A stretch of 64,000 nt of DNA from Acanthacorydalis orientalis (GCA_034766995.1 CM068315.1:48955162-49019161), one strand, 5' to 3'. Positions 11,711 to 24,873 are shown, counted from the stretch's first letter. Program-made: numbers and translations. Notes: generated from the letters alone by a model not told the origin.

Positions 11711-12265
11711 ATGTAGATTTGTTTAAATCTTATCTCATAGGAAATATGAGATATACTCGTACACAAAATGAGTTACTACAGGTGTAATAATTTGAAAAAA
11801 TAATTAGGTTAATTATGTTAACTTTTATTTCTCTATTTAATATTTAAAATAACTACTTAATGTGTTTTCCTTTTTTTTAAAAAAAAACGCATTACTTTTA
11901 GATTATTATTATTATTATTTTCAATCTAGTTCATTAGTAAGTCCTGTTAATATAATTAGAGTATCTTTATCAATATTTTATACAAATTGAGCTTTTAATT
12001 CGATTCACAAAGAAAATAATTATTGAAGCTTAATGATATGTTCCTTAATTTATTTTTAATGTATGCATCTTCAATTAGCTTGAATGCATTCAATAGAAAT
12101 TTTTTTAAAACATTAACTATTAAAATATTAATGTATTATTATCTTTTCTAAAGAAAAATAGTAAAGATGGATCAACGTCAAATTATTTTATGAATATTTT
12201 CTTAATTGATTAGAATTAAAAAAGTTATTCTGAAAATTGTTTTCAGAAACATTTCAAAGTATTAG
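11711..12265. other. AT-rich DNA without recognisable feature
   Basis: Short ATT trinucleotide run near 11905; otherwise unique A/T-rich sequence. Confidence 0.55.
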
Positions 12266-13475
12266 TTAGGTGCAAAAATAATTACGGTTTTTGACGTATC
12301 GAGTGTAAAGACGCATATATCAGTTAAAAATTATATTTATTAATCAAAATAAAGACCATTGACCTGCACGTATTTCTCTCAATGGGAAACAAGTTCGTTT
12401 ATTCCTACATGATAGAATTCTGGAGTCCTGGAATTAACGAATTCATCGAAAGTGCATTAAGCTGATCCTTGATCTTTGAAAACCTTTCTCGTAGGCATTA
12501 CTCGAATGTTTAAAAAAATGATAATTTATCGGAGAGAGGTCCGGAGAATAAGGTGGATGATATAAGGTTTTATAACCCAATTCATTTAATTTTATTGTGG
12601 TCATTTGTGAGACGTGTGGTCGGCTGTTGTCTTGAAGAAGAATTTGTCCTTTTCGATTGATGAATGCTGGCCGTAAACAAAGCAACTTTTTATGCATTAT
12701 TTCAATTTTCTGACAATATTTTTCTGTTGTTATTGTTTCACCAGGATTAAAGAAGTTATAATGAATGATGCCACTTTTCGACCATCAAACAGTGACCGTA
12801 ATTTTTTTTTCATGAAACTTCGGTTTAAGAAACTGTTTTGATGCTTCTGCTTGGTTAAGCTACTGTGATGAACGTTTTAGATTGTTGTAGAGAATCCACT
12901 TTTCACCACATGTAACAATACGATCAAGAAAGGGATCATTTTTGTTATGCAAAAGAAGCTCAGAGCAGACTTCGTATCGCTTTATTGCTTAATGTTCGTT
13001 TAGTTCATACGGCACCCATTTATCCAACGTTTTTGTTTTTTCAGTGAGATTCAAATGTCGAACTATTGAATGATCAATATTGAGTTATTCTACCAGCTAT
13101 AGAGTTGTTTGACGTGGATCCGCTTCAATAATTGTTCTTAAATCATTATTGTCTATAGCTGAAGGACGTCCATGACCCTCCTCCTCATCAAGACTTTCGT
13201 TTCCATTACGAAATTTTTGGAGTCAGTGTTGAGTTGTACGTTCACTAATTGTCTCTTCGCCGAAAACAAATTTGATATTTCGAGCAGTTTCTGTTGCTCT
13301 GCATCCCAATTTAAACTCATACAACAAAATCGCACGAACTTTCCTTTTTTCATGACTAAATTAAGAAGTTAGATCTAAGAATACTAAAGAATGAAAACGA
13401 AAGACATAAGCCGAAATCAGTACTGCTAATTTCATTGTTTACAATGATGTTTTACATGACTATAACAAAAAATAA
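12266..13475 (-). mobile_element. cecropia-type mariner, near full length
   Basis: The 3' end of the element lies at 12266. It reads TTAGGTGCAAAAATAATTAC and then GGTTTTTG, closely resembling the Hsmar1/cecropia mariner end (established knowledge). The transposase reads on the minus strand towards this end. The opposite end near 13475 is decayed (ACAAAAAATAACGGCAACTA) and its exact boundary is uncertain. The length of about 1.2 kb fits a complete mariner. Confidence 0.8.
12330..13374 (-). pseudogene. mariner transposase, Hsmar1/SETMAR-like (cecropia), broken
   Basis: Read from 13374 downwards, the order is an N-terminal helix-turn-helix region, a KWVP..L linker, the first catalytic block (VTCGEKWI), the second (LLQDNSRPH), the third (YSPDLSPINYHFF), and the C-terminal stretch ending GLYFD at about 12335. 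This is the order of SETMAR-type transposases. The first Asp is Gly (GGT, plus-strand 12905-12907) and the third is Asn, while QDN is intact. The second-to-third spacing is 34 residues. Several stops and shifts interrupt it. It was probably about 345 codons when whole. Confidence 0.85.
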
Positions 13476-14927
13476 CGGCAACTAGAAAATTAATTTTATT
13501 ATATAATATTATATATTATTTATTATATATTATATTTATTTTATTTATAAATTTAAAACTTATTTTTTAAAAAAATAATAAAACTTTAATACGTTCAAGT
13601 TACCTAAACATTTCTTGTCAGAAACATGCTATTATAACTTTGTTATTAGTTCATGTACCATGATTATAATTTTAGTATCAGTCACAGGACAGTAAAACGA
13701 TAAATATAGTTCTCAGCATTTTAGAAAAAAAAGACTACAATAATCATCGTTTATAAATTATTATAAATACATTTGTAAATCAACTGACTGATACATCCGT
13801 AATTTGCACGCTCATGTTTGTATATTTCTATTACAAACGTGTTAATAGTTTAAAAAAAGAAAAATGAAACAAAAATTATTGATGAAAATTTATTAGATAA
13901 ATTAATCGAAAAAGCAATCGGTAAAAATATGTGACTTTTTAAAACAATTTACAAATTACCATATTATTCAATTTAGAAGCAAATATTGAATTTTTAAAAT
14001 CTGCTTTTTTAGTTTAAAAAATAATATGTTAAAGATCGTTTGAAATTTTACTAGAACTTTTATGTAACAGTCAATTATTTTATGGGTTAGACATTTTTAT
14101 CATTTTTTAAACATTAATAGGTACACATATGTTATGTTTTGTTACAAGTGTAGTTAAATAAAATTCCTTTTTATTTTAACTAAATAATTTGAGTGGGTAG
14201 AAATTTGCTAATTTATATTCTTCATATAAATTAACTTAAGGTGTTTCTTTATCTTACATTTCATTTAAAATCGCAATTTAATTTAAATTTAAATACTTAA
14301 TTTTATACATCTAGGTCAATTAATTAAAACCAGGTGTATAATTTTATATAATGTCCCTTATCAGGTTTTAATTTCTGGATATGCTTTTTGTTACAAGTAC
14401 ATTTTGTTTCTTGCGTGATACTGTTGACTATTCTTACCACTGATTATTTATGCTACAATATTTTTTCTAAATATCTTCTTATAAAATGGTAAACACATAT
14501 TCATTTATCTTTTCTTTTTCCATAATTATGCATAAGAAAACTTGTACAGAAATAAAATATCATGTATTGTTGCTTATAAGAAATTTAAAAGAAACAAGCA
14601 TTTTTATTAAAATTTTCTTACTTTCTGTTTAACTACTATAGAAAAATTATAAAAAAATTTGTAATTTTTAGAAAACATTTTTATATATGTAAATACGTCG
14701 AGTACAATAAATTGATATTTTTAATGAAAATCGAGATATCAAGAAAACTAAATAAAAAATGTTTATGGTTTGAATAAGAATTTCTACAAATTAAAGGAAG
14801 TTAGTAAATAAATATCACTTGTTATGAACTTTAGTATTTAAATTAATTATATATTCTTATAATAATTTTATATATTAAACTTAGAGTTTCTGTTTATTTA
14901 AACTTCATTAAAATTTGTTTTTCTTAC
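13476..14927. other. AT-rich DNA without recognisable feature
   Basis: TATATTATTTATTATATATTAT-like low complexity lies just after the mariner end. No coding or RNA signal follows. Confidence 0.55.
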
Positions 14928-14935
14928 ATATATAT

Positions 14936-15000
<65 letters not shown>
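14928..15000. repeat. (AT)n microsatellite
   Basis: About 58 bp of pure AT from 14943, preceded by an ATTATATAC interruption. Confidence 0.9.
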
Positions 15001-15004
<4 letters not shown>

Positions 15005-16022
15005 AACATATATACATATACATAATTATTTTTTATATTTTTCTGTTTATATTAAAAAAATAATATTTATAAAACCAATAAAAAATATACTTAAACCAAG
15101 TACACATTTTCAACTGTTGAATATTTGAGAAACTTGAAAAATATTTCGTTATAATATTTAATAACATCGTACGATGAAAGATAACCATGTACTTAAAAAA
15201 ATATATATTTAGATTTCTTTTGCACATTTATATATTAATAATTATGATTAAATGTGTAAATATATAAGCATGGATCTGATAGTTATTTATTTAATTTTAG
15301 ATATGCATGACTCTGAAATATTATTTTTTGCAGGGATTAAACAAATTAACATTTGTTGTAATTAATATATTTACTATATTTTTTTTCCATATTTGTTAAA
15401 ATAATTATAAATTATTTTTGTATTTTTTCAGATTTTTTTTGTCTGTGGCTGTATTTGTCTTCTGAAGTAACAAGTAAGTTTTATGAATAATTATCAAATC
15501 TTAATAAGTAATTCTCTTTTAACCTATTCACTTCTTACATTTTTTCGGAAACCAGTATAAACTTTATATTATTATTTCATTTATCATTATTTTATTTACG
15601 TTTGTGATTAGATCAAAATTATTTCTTAATTTCAAATTTATTTTTTGTTTAACTCATTTAAAGACTACAAATTTTTGAAGAACTCTTGAAAGTTACTATA
15701 GTACAATTAGTAAGAAATTTATCATGCTATAAATTATTAACTTTACTTTTGCTATTTTTTCCAAAATTTGAGTACATATATTTTTATATTAAGTGTTATA
15801 ATGAGATATTTATTTATATTCTTATTGTACTTTTATTTGAATTTCTGTCCCGTTTGATAAATGCGTTACAAAAAAAAACAATTATTCGAGGAATAACAAA
15901 ACCTACAGTGAATCTTAATAATATTTTAAGTTAATATGAAATTATTTCATTTAAATGTAATAAGGATAAAATAAAATTCATAATGTGAAACAAGAATATT
16001 TATAATATATATAAAAAACATC

Positions 16023-16025
<3 letters not shown>
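15001..16025. other. AT-rich DNA without recognisable feature
   Basis: A hydrophobic open stretch at 15686-15934 on the plus strand has no ATG start and no recognisable similarity, so I do not call it a gene. Confidence 0.55.

Positions 16026-16074
<49 letters not shown>
16026..16074. repeat. (AT)n microsatellite
   Basis: About 49 bp of pure AT ending in ACACGTACATATAC. Confidence 0.9.
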
Positions 16075-16077
<3 letters not shown>

Positions 16078-16451
16078 GTACATATACATACATGATACGT
16101 GCCCGATTTACTCATATAAATATATTTATGTGTAAGATATGTGCACATGATATCCTCTTTATGCTGCGTCTGCTACGCTGGAGTAAATAACCTGTATGTT
16201 ACAACCTGTTTTTGATGGATATCTCCAGTGTGCATGAAATTAGACAACTCATCTCCTTTTAGATTTGACTACGTGCAGCTTTTCTGAATGAAAATGACTG
16301 GATTTCGGCTAACATACGTCAAAATTTACCAAGGTAATATTATTTTTACAGGAAAAAATATTTATCAGATTTATATTTTTTTAAAAAAAATAAATCTTAG
16401 ATTTTCATGAATTAAATTAGGAAAAATATATACTAATTATTATAAGTATTA

Positions 16452-16515
16452 TCTCTCTGTCTCTCTTTCTCTTTATTTCTCTCTCTTTATATATATATAT
16501 ATATATATGTATATA
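16452..16515. repeat. (CT)n-(AT)n compound repeat
   Basis: An imperfect pyrimidine tract (CTCTCTGTCTCTCTTTCTC) runs into about 20 bp of AT and then GTATATAAAGAG. Confidence 0.85.
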
Positions 16516-17082
16516 AAGAGAATAATAGAATTATAGAAAAATAAATTTGTATGAAGAGAATGAAACAAAAAATACTTTATATTGAATCAAGTGTGACATA
16601 ATAAAATGGCATGCCTCATCGCTTAAATACCTTTGTAAAATTTTACCAGTAATCAATTGAAATATGTTTGCACACAATTCTATACGAGAAAGAATGTAAC
16701 AAATAAATTAAAAAAATGCGAAATTCATAGTAAGTACTTTTATCATTTCGTGCCAGATGTATTGTCGAAAACTGTTATTCTAACAATTTCATAATTAAAA
16801 AAAATTTTTTTTCGTTTAAATAGAGTGAAGAATGTAATATTATAACTATATAAAAATGCTCTTTTCACAAACATTCAAAATATCATGGAAACATTGAGCG
16901 TTATCGTTTATTTTATTAAGGCAAGGACAGTTTTTTTGAAATTGATTTTTTAAATTTTCATTTCTTTTCTAATTTTTTTAATGAAATTCTAAATTTTTAT
17001 TTTATTTTTCTTCATCGTAGTCACGGTTATATATTTTAAAAAGTATTTTGCGATTAAAAAAAATCAATTTAAATATTTTTGC

Positions 17083-17092
<10 letters not shown>

Positions 17093-17149
<57 letters not shown>
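17093..17149. repeat. (AT)n microsatellite
   Basis: About 57 bp with one GT interruption near 17133, preceded by CATACATACAT. Confidence 0.9.
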
Positions 17150-19120
17150 CAAAGAAACAATAAAGCATATTAATTTTTGTACCAGTTCAGAATGGGTGTT
17201 GTAATAGAAAATTCTTTCCTTTTCGTTGTTAAATGGAACACTAATGGATTATAATCTAAGATATTGCGAAACTCCATACGATTGTGAAGTAATTCATCAT
17301 TGTCAGAATTTTATCGCAGTTTTCTAGACGTAAGTTTCATATTCGTGATTCCGTTGCTACATATGGTTACACCGTTTACGTGATTTGTGTTTTTAACAAA
17401 ATACAATTTTCTTTATATTTGTTATACTTTGTTTTATGTTCAAGTTATTTCCATTAGTTATGTTAAAAAAATAATCATCTATAATTAAAATTTAAAGGCT
17501 TTTAAGTGTATGTTGTGAAACAATTCCAATTTACCAGTAAATTTTGTGATAATATGAAATTACTGCTATATTTTCAGTATGTATTATTTATACTATCGCA
17601 TCGTAAATTCCGTATTGTCATAAATTTATTAACACTAATCGTTTTAAATAGAAGTTTATGCACAATTTTGAATTAATCTAATGGTTACAAATATTTCAAT
17701 GCATAGAGGTGTTTGGATTATGTGTTTCATATTATAAATTACAATGATCAATTTTAAATACATTGACAATTTGCATAATTGTTCTAACTGGAATATTTGT
17801 TATTAGTTTCATTTCGATCGATATAGTTTTATCACTAATTTTTTAATATGCTAAATGAATAACACGTTAAGAAATTTCATTATATTAAAATATAATATAT
17901 TATAGTTGACATTTATAAAAATTATACGAAACACACGTTTAAAATAAAATAGTAAAATCATGTTTCGAGCAGTGATAAATTATGCAACGAATTCTTGTTA
18001 GTTCTTACTAAATCACTCTGAAAATTTTAATTATTAATCTTTTATACAATGTGGTGTTAATTAAAGCTAAAATAGACATTTTATTTGTTCTAATAAATTA
18101 TTTTAGTATGTATTACTTTCCCATATATCAATGTTTTAGTAGAATGAAGAAATTTAAAATGAATTATTAAAATAAATAATATATTAAAATGAATCATTAA
18201 TGAAATTTTTCAAATTTACATTGTTTAGTGTTTTTGTAGAATATTTTATTTAATGAAGTAAATTTAATTGTTCTTATCTAATAATTGAAAATTCTATTAA
18301 GACTGAAATAGGGTAAGCATTTAATCTAAATCTATATTCGATTTTTTTATCTGTATGTTCTTACCAATTAAACAGCCGTTTGTCTCTCTTCATTAATATT
18401 AACAAGATAATAAAACGAAACAAAGTATAATAACAAGAATAATTAAAAAATATATTGAATAATTTCACTAATATTATTGAAATTATAGATAAAATATACC
18501 TGTGGACAATATATGAATTTACATTTTCAACGCGATTTAAATGCAGATTTGTGTCAGCTGTAGTGTTAATTGCATCGTTCAAAATTCCATTATATGCACT
18601 CTATAATTTAGCAAGTAATACAGAGATAAGCATTGACGTTAAATTCCAATATTCATAACATTAATTAATACACATTCAGATATTCTACAAGATTAGGTGC
18701 AACATGTGTGTATATATGAAACTAGGGAGAAATATGAGCTTCTTCAATGTAGAAAAACGTTGACTATTAGCATAGAAATGAAAATTATTAGGAATACACA
18801 TGGTTGAAGAACTTAAAAATGAAACTATCAAATTTTGTAACAGAATGTACGGAAAGTTTATATGATTCATTGCTTATTCTACCATAAATAATTATTTATA
18901 GGCGGGTATGACATATTCAACGTTCAATTAAAATTCTCATATCGCATTTCAAATACAATTAATATTTCAAGATGCATACAACGTTAGGATCGATGACAAA
19001 ACTTAACTGCGACAAAAAACTTCCAGGAACTTTTAAAAATTTATTTCTCGCTGTACATGATATAAATTATGTTAAGACCTATCAGTATTCAGTATTAGAA
19101 GTAAAAATTATTTTAAAATC
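17150..19120. other. AT-rich DNA without recognisable feature
   Basis: Unique A/T-rich sequence. Open frames here are short, lack family motifs and overlap on opposite strands. Confidence 0.55.
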
Positions 19121-19233
19121 GCAGTTGGCCAGTGCATAAGATACAAATTTTATCTATCGTAGTTGGCCAGTGTATACGATACGAATTTCATCTATCGAAG
19201 CTGGCTAGTGTATATTGACGAGTTTCATCTGTC
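19121..19233. repeat. 38-bp minisatellite, three copies
   Basis: The units at 19121-19158, 19159-19196 and 19197-19233 share the frame GNAGYTGGCYAGTG...ATCTRTC. The first two are 38 bp and the third is 37 bp and more diverged. They are richer in G+C than the flanks. Copy number is low and no longer array was seen. Confidence 0.85.
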
Positions 19234-19368
19234 TTTCGCGCTGTCAACAAACAGTATCGGTTAAAATATTTGTTAGTCTACAGTACAATTCAAAATAGGA
19301 TCTGCATTGGTCATTATTAAATAAAATACAGTTATCATTAAATTAATAAGTGTGTGCAGTTTAACATT

Positions 19369-19373
<5 letters not shown>

Positions 19374-19414
<41 letters not shown>
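19374..19414. repeat. (AT)n microsatellite
   Basis: About 41 bp of pure AT. Confidence 0.9.
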
Positions 19415-19417
<3 letters not shown>

Positions 19418-19540
19418 TAAATGAACCAGAGAGAATTACAATTCTATTTTCGAATGATGATACTTTTAAATTTAGTAATAGAATTTTTTTGTTCACTTCG
19501 CATATTCTGTTTATGAAATTTAATCGTTCACAGTTATTTG

Positions 19541-19634
19541 TATGTATGTATATATATATGTATATATAATATATATATATATATATACACATAAGTATAT
19601 ACATATACATATATATATATATAATATAATATAA
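19541..19634. repeat. compound (TATG)/(AT)n/(ATAC) array
   Basis: TATGTATGTA passes into AT blocks with TATAAT, ACACATAAG and CATATACAT interruptions, ending in ATAATATAATATAATG. Confidence 0.9.
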
Positions 19635-19948
19635 TGAATATGAAAGTTAGTATAATTTATTTGTGGAAATATATATCATATATAAAGTTATTTACACCTT
19701 GTTTTAAAATATATGTATGGTTATATTATTAATGTATATAAATGTTTTTACAGTAAAATATGTAAGCTCATAATAAGTATTAGTATTAATAAATCAAACT
19801 GAAATGATCATTGAAAAATATAATCAAATCAACTCTATTATAAATTCATGTTTAGCGTCTGTTCAAAATTTATTTTGTTTCCAACAACTTCCATCTCAGC
19901 ACAATAAAATAATTTTTGATTTTTGAATTTGATTTTATTTTGATTTGA

Positions 19949-19970
19949 TATATATATATATATATATATA
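19949..19970. repeat. short (AT)n run
   Basis: About 22 bp. Confidence 0.85.
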
Positions 19971-20149
19971 AATATAAGTTGCATAAAAAACTGTTAAAAG
20001 TAATATTTATAAAAAATAATATTATAAAAAAAATGGTAATGTTTTTCTAATCAGATTTACAAATCATTCAACTGAATAAATGACTAGGAAACTAATACAT
20101 AAACAAAAACGTATATGTTACTATACAATGTTCGTGCTACTCAATTAAA

Positions 20150-20470
20150 CGAATCAAATTCGAATTAGGAACATCACGTTCCCAATCACTGTATTGCCCC
20201 GTCTACAAGATAAGCTAGCAATGCTAGACGCGGAAGTTATATAACACATATATTGGCTGTGGAACGAGAGATGTGAACTGAATAGGGTGGTCGGAGAAGA
20301 GATGGTTATGGAGTTTACGTTACGTCACGAATCGAATGAGATAACTACGTACACGAAGCTGCAAGTTAGAGGGCGAATCCGATCAGGAAAATCGTTGAGT
20401 TTGTACAGCGGGACACACATAATAATGTACGCCGACGATAAATGATATTAATCTGTTCCGACCATTTACC
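20150..20470. other. G+C-elevated unique segment
   Basis: Noticeably richer in G+C than its surroundings, with no long frame and no transposon motif. It includes TTACGTTACGTCACGAATCG near 20317-20336, with a CRE-like TTACGTCA half. It could be a conserved regulatory element or an exon of an unrecognised gene. Nothing in the sequence decides. Confidence 0.3.
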
Positions 20471-20578
20471 ACAAACCAATATGTTCTTATATTAAATATG
20501 AAAAATTCTTCGAGACGTCCTATAAGTGTCAGAGAAATTTTTGTGCTTATTTCAACGACTAAGAGATACTTTCAATAC

Positions 20579-20580
20579 AT

Positions 20581-20639
<59 letters not shown>
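20579..20639. repeat. (CA)n-(AT)n compound repeat
   Basis: About ten CA units flow into about 40 bp of AT. Confidence 0.9.
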
Positions 20640-20642
<3 letters not shown>

Positions 20643-20767
20643 AATAATAACTAATTATATACACATAAATAAAAAGTGAAATATTTCAAATGCTATCTTT
20701 TTAACTTCATTAAATTTGGTACTGGGTTTTTTGACAAAGATTCTTAATACTTTTTTTTTACAAAAAA

Positions 20768-20770
<3 letters not shown>

Positions 20771-20819
<49 letters not shown>
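20771..20819. repeat. (AT)n microsatellite
   Basis: Perfect run of about 49 bp. Confidence 0.9.
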
Positions 20820-20823
<4 letters not shown>

Positions 20824-20875
20824 TGAGTACTTCAATTCTCAGTAAAAAGTCAATAAAATAGATATAAAAATTAGT

Positions 20876-20954
20876 ATATATAAAGTGTATATATAAAGTG
20901 TATATATATATATATATATATATAAATAATTTTCAATGTATATATATATATATA
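20876..20954. repeat. TATATAAAGTG repeats and two (AT)n runs
   Basis: TATATAAAGTGTATATAAAG is a tandem doublet leading into AT at about 20900-20924. A further AT run at 20939-20954 directly precedes the direct-repeat copy at 20955. Confidence 0.85.
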
Positions 20955-21053
20955 CATACGCCACGGAACAAAAAATGAAATATAAAAATAAATCTTATAA
21001 AAAGACATATTTGTTTATTCAAGTTAAAAGCTAGGCAAAGAAAAACCGATTAT
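20955..21053 (+). repeat. dispersed direct repeat, copy 1
   Basis: Begins ATACGCCACGGAACAAAAAA just after an (AT)n tract and ends GAAAAACCGAT. Copy 2 starts 618 bp downstream and has the same start, the same TTTGTTTATTCAAGTTAAAA core and the same end, with small indels. This may be the end of a transposon or a solo repeat; no matching opposite end was found. Confidence 0.8.
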
Positions 21054-21515
21054 GGTGATTTTTTCATTATATTATATTTTTCTTTAATGTTCTATTTTCA
21101 AACTATTCTCTCATTCAAACTATATATTTCATACTATTCTCAAATTTATCTTTAAGTGAAAAAATTTATATAATGAGATAGAGACTTATTTTTATTAATT
21201 ACATTATGCTTTACATTATGATTTGAATTGATTAATAGAAACGTATTTTTTCTTGAACGGCTGTGAAAGATTAATATTAAAAATACTGAAGTTAAAACTA
21301 TTCGAGCTAAAATATTTTGAAATATTTAATTAAAAAACAATATCGTACGAAAAAATTCATGTTTCACAGAACTTTTAGTAGTACATACATTTTCACAGTG
21401 TTTTAATAAAATGGATACTATTTGTATACCAGCTAAAAGAAGGAAATTTATTGATATATAAAAATGCAATAATAGTTTTTACTATGTTTAAATGTTTATT
21501 ACTCTCTTTATCTCT

Positions 21516-21519
<4 letters not shown>

Positions 21520-21561
<42 letters not shown>
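21520..21561. repeat. (CTTTAT)/(AT)n compound repeat
   Basis: CTCTCTTTATCTCTCTTTAT precedes about 42 bp of AT. Confidence 0.9.
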
Positions 21562-21564
<3 letters not shown>

Positions 21565-21573
21565 AGTAAAAGT

Positions 21574-21666
21574 ATACGCCACGGAACAACAAATGAAATA
21601 TAAAAATCTTGTAACAAGATATATTTGTTTATTCAAGTTAAAAGCTAAGCAACGAAAAACCGATAT
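21574..21666 (+). repeat. dispersed direct repeat, copy 2
   Basis: Begins ATACGCCACGGAACAACAAA, 13 bp after an (AT)n array, and ends GAAAAACCGATATG. It differs from copy 1 by a few substitutions and a short deletion in the AAATAAATC region. Confidence 0.8.
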
Positions 21667-21669
21667 GTA

Positions 21670-23303
21670 ATATTTTGACTTTAAAATTGATTTTGCAAAG
21701 AAAATATTTGTATAGTGTGTAGTTTTCATGAAAAAAATAATATAATATCATAAATTAGTTGTTCATTCCTCCATAAATAGTAATTTTTCCAAATCAAAAA
21801 TTTTCAATAACATCATATTTGATTATTGTTTATATACATTTAGATGGCGATTCCATCATTCATAGAGCGTTAAGGTACATTCGATTTTTTCTTTTGTCTC
21901 TGCTTTACTTTTAGCTCACTGTTCTACTAAGTATTCGATCTAAATACCAGAATTCATTACAATATTAATAATATTTTTTTTTATTATAGAGTGTGATCAT
22001 AAACACTTCATGATTTGTGGAGGAGTGAAAATTTGTTTGTGGAAGTATAACTTGAACGTTTTATGTCACCACAGTTTAAGAATTATGAGAATGATACATT
22101 TTATTAAACATAATAAATAGATTAAATTATAAAATCAATTGAAGTTTTTTTAAAAATAAATTTTATCTTATAAACTTAATGAGAAAACAATATTACTAAT
22201 TAAATTGAAAATTGGAAAAAAAGGAATTGAACAAAATTATTAAAAATAAAACAATTCGAAAATAAATACGAACTTATTTAATATTGATATAAAAACTGTT
22301 TGAAATATGAATAATATTCTATTAAATATCGATAAAAAAATGTATGATTATAATTAAATAATATAAAAATTAGTGTTATGGTAAAGACTTACGCAAAGTT
22401 GTTTAAAGGCTTAATTTGAAAACATCAGAAAAATATGCAATGTAGAACTTTCATTTCAGAAAATAATTATCAACTATATCCATTTTTTATTATTTAAAAA
22501 TTTTATTAATTTAAAAGGTGAACTTTGTAAAAAATATATTTTATTTACTATTAATTAGTGTACTTAGTGAAGTAAATAAAAATAATAATAATATAATGCA
22601 GTAAATAACAACAATTTCCACAATATTTCTAAAAATTTATTTAGTTTGATTAATTGCTGTTTTCCTTATTCTCTGACAAGCTTCAATGGTATGTTCAATG
22701 ATTCGGGAAAATGCTACTGCCGGAAACAGTAAAAAAGTTAATTGAATCAATACTCAAGCGGTTAAATGAGATCAAAAATAGTAGCAAATGGGGAAATAAA
22801 ATTTTTAAACAAATAAAGTACATCAATGGATATCATGTTTTGTTTTATTTTTTCATGGAAATTAATTTCAATTTTTGGCAAATATGTGTATGAATTTTTT
22901 TTATTCTTTTGCTGGATTATACATAGAACCTTTTTTTAAGAATACATTTTTAAGAATATCAATGTACTAAATTTGTAAAATATAAATTTAAAATTAATGA
23001 ACGAATTTCTTTAAAATAATTTTTAATATTTTCATAATCAGTAATGTGTGTTATTCAAATATAATTACACATTTAGTTGATACATTTTTTCACACATTAG
23101 TTTATATTTGAAATAATTTGTTTACTTAGAGATTTCTCTTTAAAATATTTAAATTGTAATGTCATAATTTTCAGATTTTTATTATTATAAAATGAAAGAG
23201 GCCACTGTGCTTATTTTATATTCTTGATTATAATTTATTTTCCTAGTCAAGTGATAAAAACTAATATTTCACTTAAAAAAATAATATTATTTTTTTAATG
23301 TTC

Positions 23304-23306
<3 letters not shown>
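21670..23306. other. AT-rich DNA; weak 60-codon frame at 22711-22893
   Basis: The frame at 22711-22893 (plus) starts with ATG and has an amphipathic-looking N-terminus (LPETVKKLIESILKRLNEI). It matches no family I know and no splice signal or promoter supports it. The rest is plain A/T-rich sequence. Confidence 0.4.
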
Positions 23307-23362
<56 letters not shown>

Positions 23363-23397
23363 TAGATAGATAGATATTGATATAGATAGATAGATAT
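23307..23397. repeat. (AT)n-(GATA)n compound repeat
   Basis: About 54 bp of pure AT followed by two GATA blocks separated by TATTGATATA. Confidence 0.9.
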
Positions 23398-24057
23398 CTT
23401 TGGATAAATGTATGTGCATGTATGTAGATATTCGTATACAGTTTTATAAAAGTCTAAAGTATGAGAGTTATATAATAATGTAATATTGACAGCTGTTTCC
23501 ACAATGAATACCTTAAACTAGTATACTGAGAGCAAGCAACATAAAGTGCAAATTATTAGTTGTTATAACTCAACAGTGTGCTTTCCGCCTCAGATTATCC
23601 TTAGTATATAGTATACCAACAAGCGTTCTTGAAGTTTGGGTTTCGAAATATGTTTGAACAAGTTTACAACGGAGATTTTGTTGGTTGATGCAAAACACAC
23701 ACACTATATAGATGGATAATACTTGCAACGAGTACCATTTGCACACAAGACATAGTAGTGGTACAGATTAGATACACATAAGGTTTCTCTTTCCTCAGGT
23801 CTCTTTAGATTGGTTTTCGTGCTGTTGATGGTTATGGTCAGTTTAGCTATTATAGAGTAAATATCGTATAATATTTCATAATTACTCCAAATCAACGATC
23901 ACCTTTTGAAGTTGAATATTATATTTAGATACAACATTGTGAAATATATTTTTATGGAATGAGATGTATTTATTAAAATTTAAATTAATTTGAAAAATAT
24001 CTAGAGAATAAAATAAATAAAAAAGATAACAAAATATATTAATGTACAAAAATTAAT

Positions 24058-24076
24058 TATATATATATATATATAT
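24058..24076. repeat. short (AT)n run
   Basis: About 19 bp. Confidence 0.8.
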
Positions 24077-24480
24077 CATCTTTAGATATATTACATATGA
24101 GTAACTTTTGATATTTGAAAATATCGATATTTTTGAAGCATTAACATTTTTCTGAATTACAAGCTGTGAGTTAATTATGAGAAAATTAAATTAAAAATAA
24201 ACTGATATATATGAAATAAAAAATATACGCATATATCTAACTTCCATACTGACATATACATATTTAATTATAATTTAATTTCATCACTGCAAAATGTCAT
24301 TTAATCATTAATGTCCTTCAATAAAATATTAATTTTGTCGCAAAGTTTCAAAGACAAAGAGAAATTCTCGTCCGAATATATTAAAATAAAAAGATGTTTT
24401 TTAAATTTTTGCATTGAAAATTATTCACGTTAAATTGGCTATTTTGTACTTAAAATTTCATATATGAAATGTATGAATAC

Positions 24481-24558
24481 ATATATATATATATATAAAA
24501 ATTTATTGATGTAAGAGTATTATACACACACTTTACAAAATTTACATAAATATACATA

Positions 24559-24599
<41 letters not shown>
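24481..24599. repeat. two (AT)n arrays
   Basis: A 17-bp run at 24481-24497 and a 38-bp run at 24562-24599. Confidence 0.9.
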
Positions 24600-24601
<2 letters not shown>

Positions 24602-24869
24602 TCACATATATGTTTGTTTATGTGAAAGTTAACCTTTTCAGCGCTGGTGTTCTGTTTAGGAACTCGAATAAAGTTTTGACATCTGTGGGTGTTGCTTTCA
24701 AACTTCTGATGATGATACAACTCAATATCATTTACAAAGTTCAAGTACTGTGTGTAGGTCAGGCTCATTATCAATCTATCAGGTGAGATCAGATGTTTTA
24801 ACAGATATTGATTGCGGAAAACTTTTGTTCGTATTAAACACTATATTCGCTTTTCAACATATTGTGTGT

Positions 24870-24873
<4 letters not shown>

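Noticed and set aside
15686..15934. 82-codon hydrophobic frame that looks membrane-like
   Set aside because: No ATG start. Hydrophobic residues follow from T-rich codons; no homology.
22711..22893. 60-codon ATG frame with an amphipathic helix-like start
   Set aside because: Too short and isolated, with no family match, promoter or conserved splice site. Kept only as a note.
24520..24774. 84-codon minus-strand frame
   Set aside because: Ends in a translated (AT)n array and has no retroelement or other motif on inspection.
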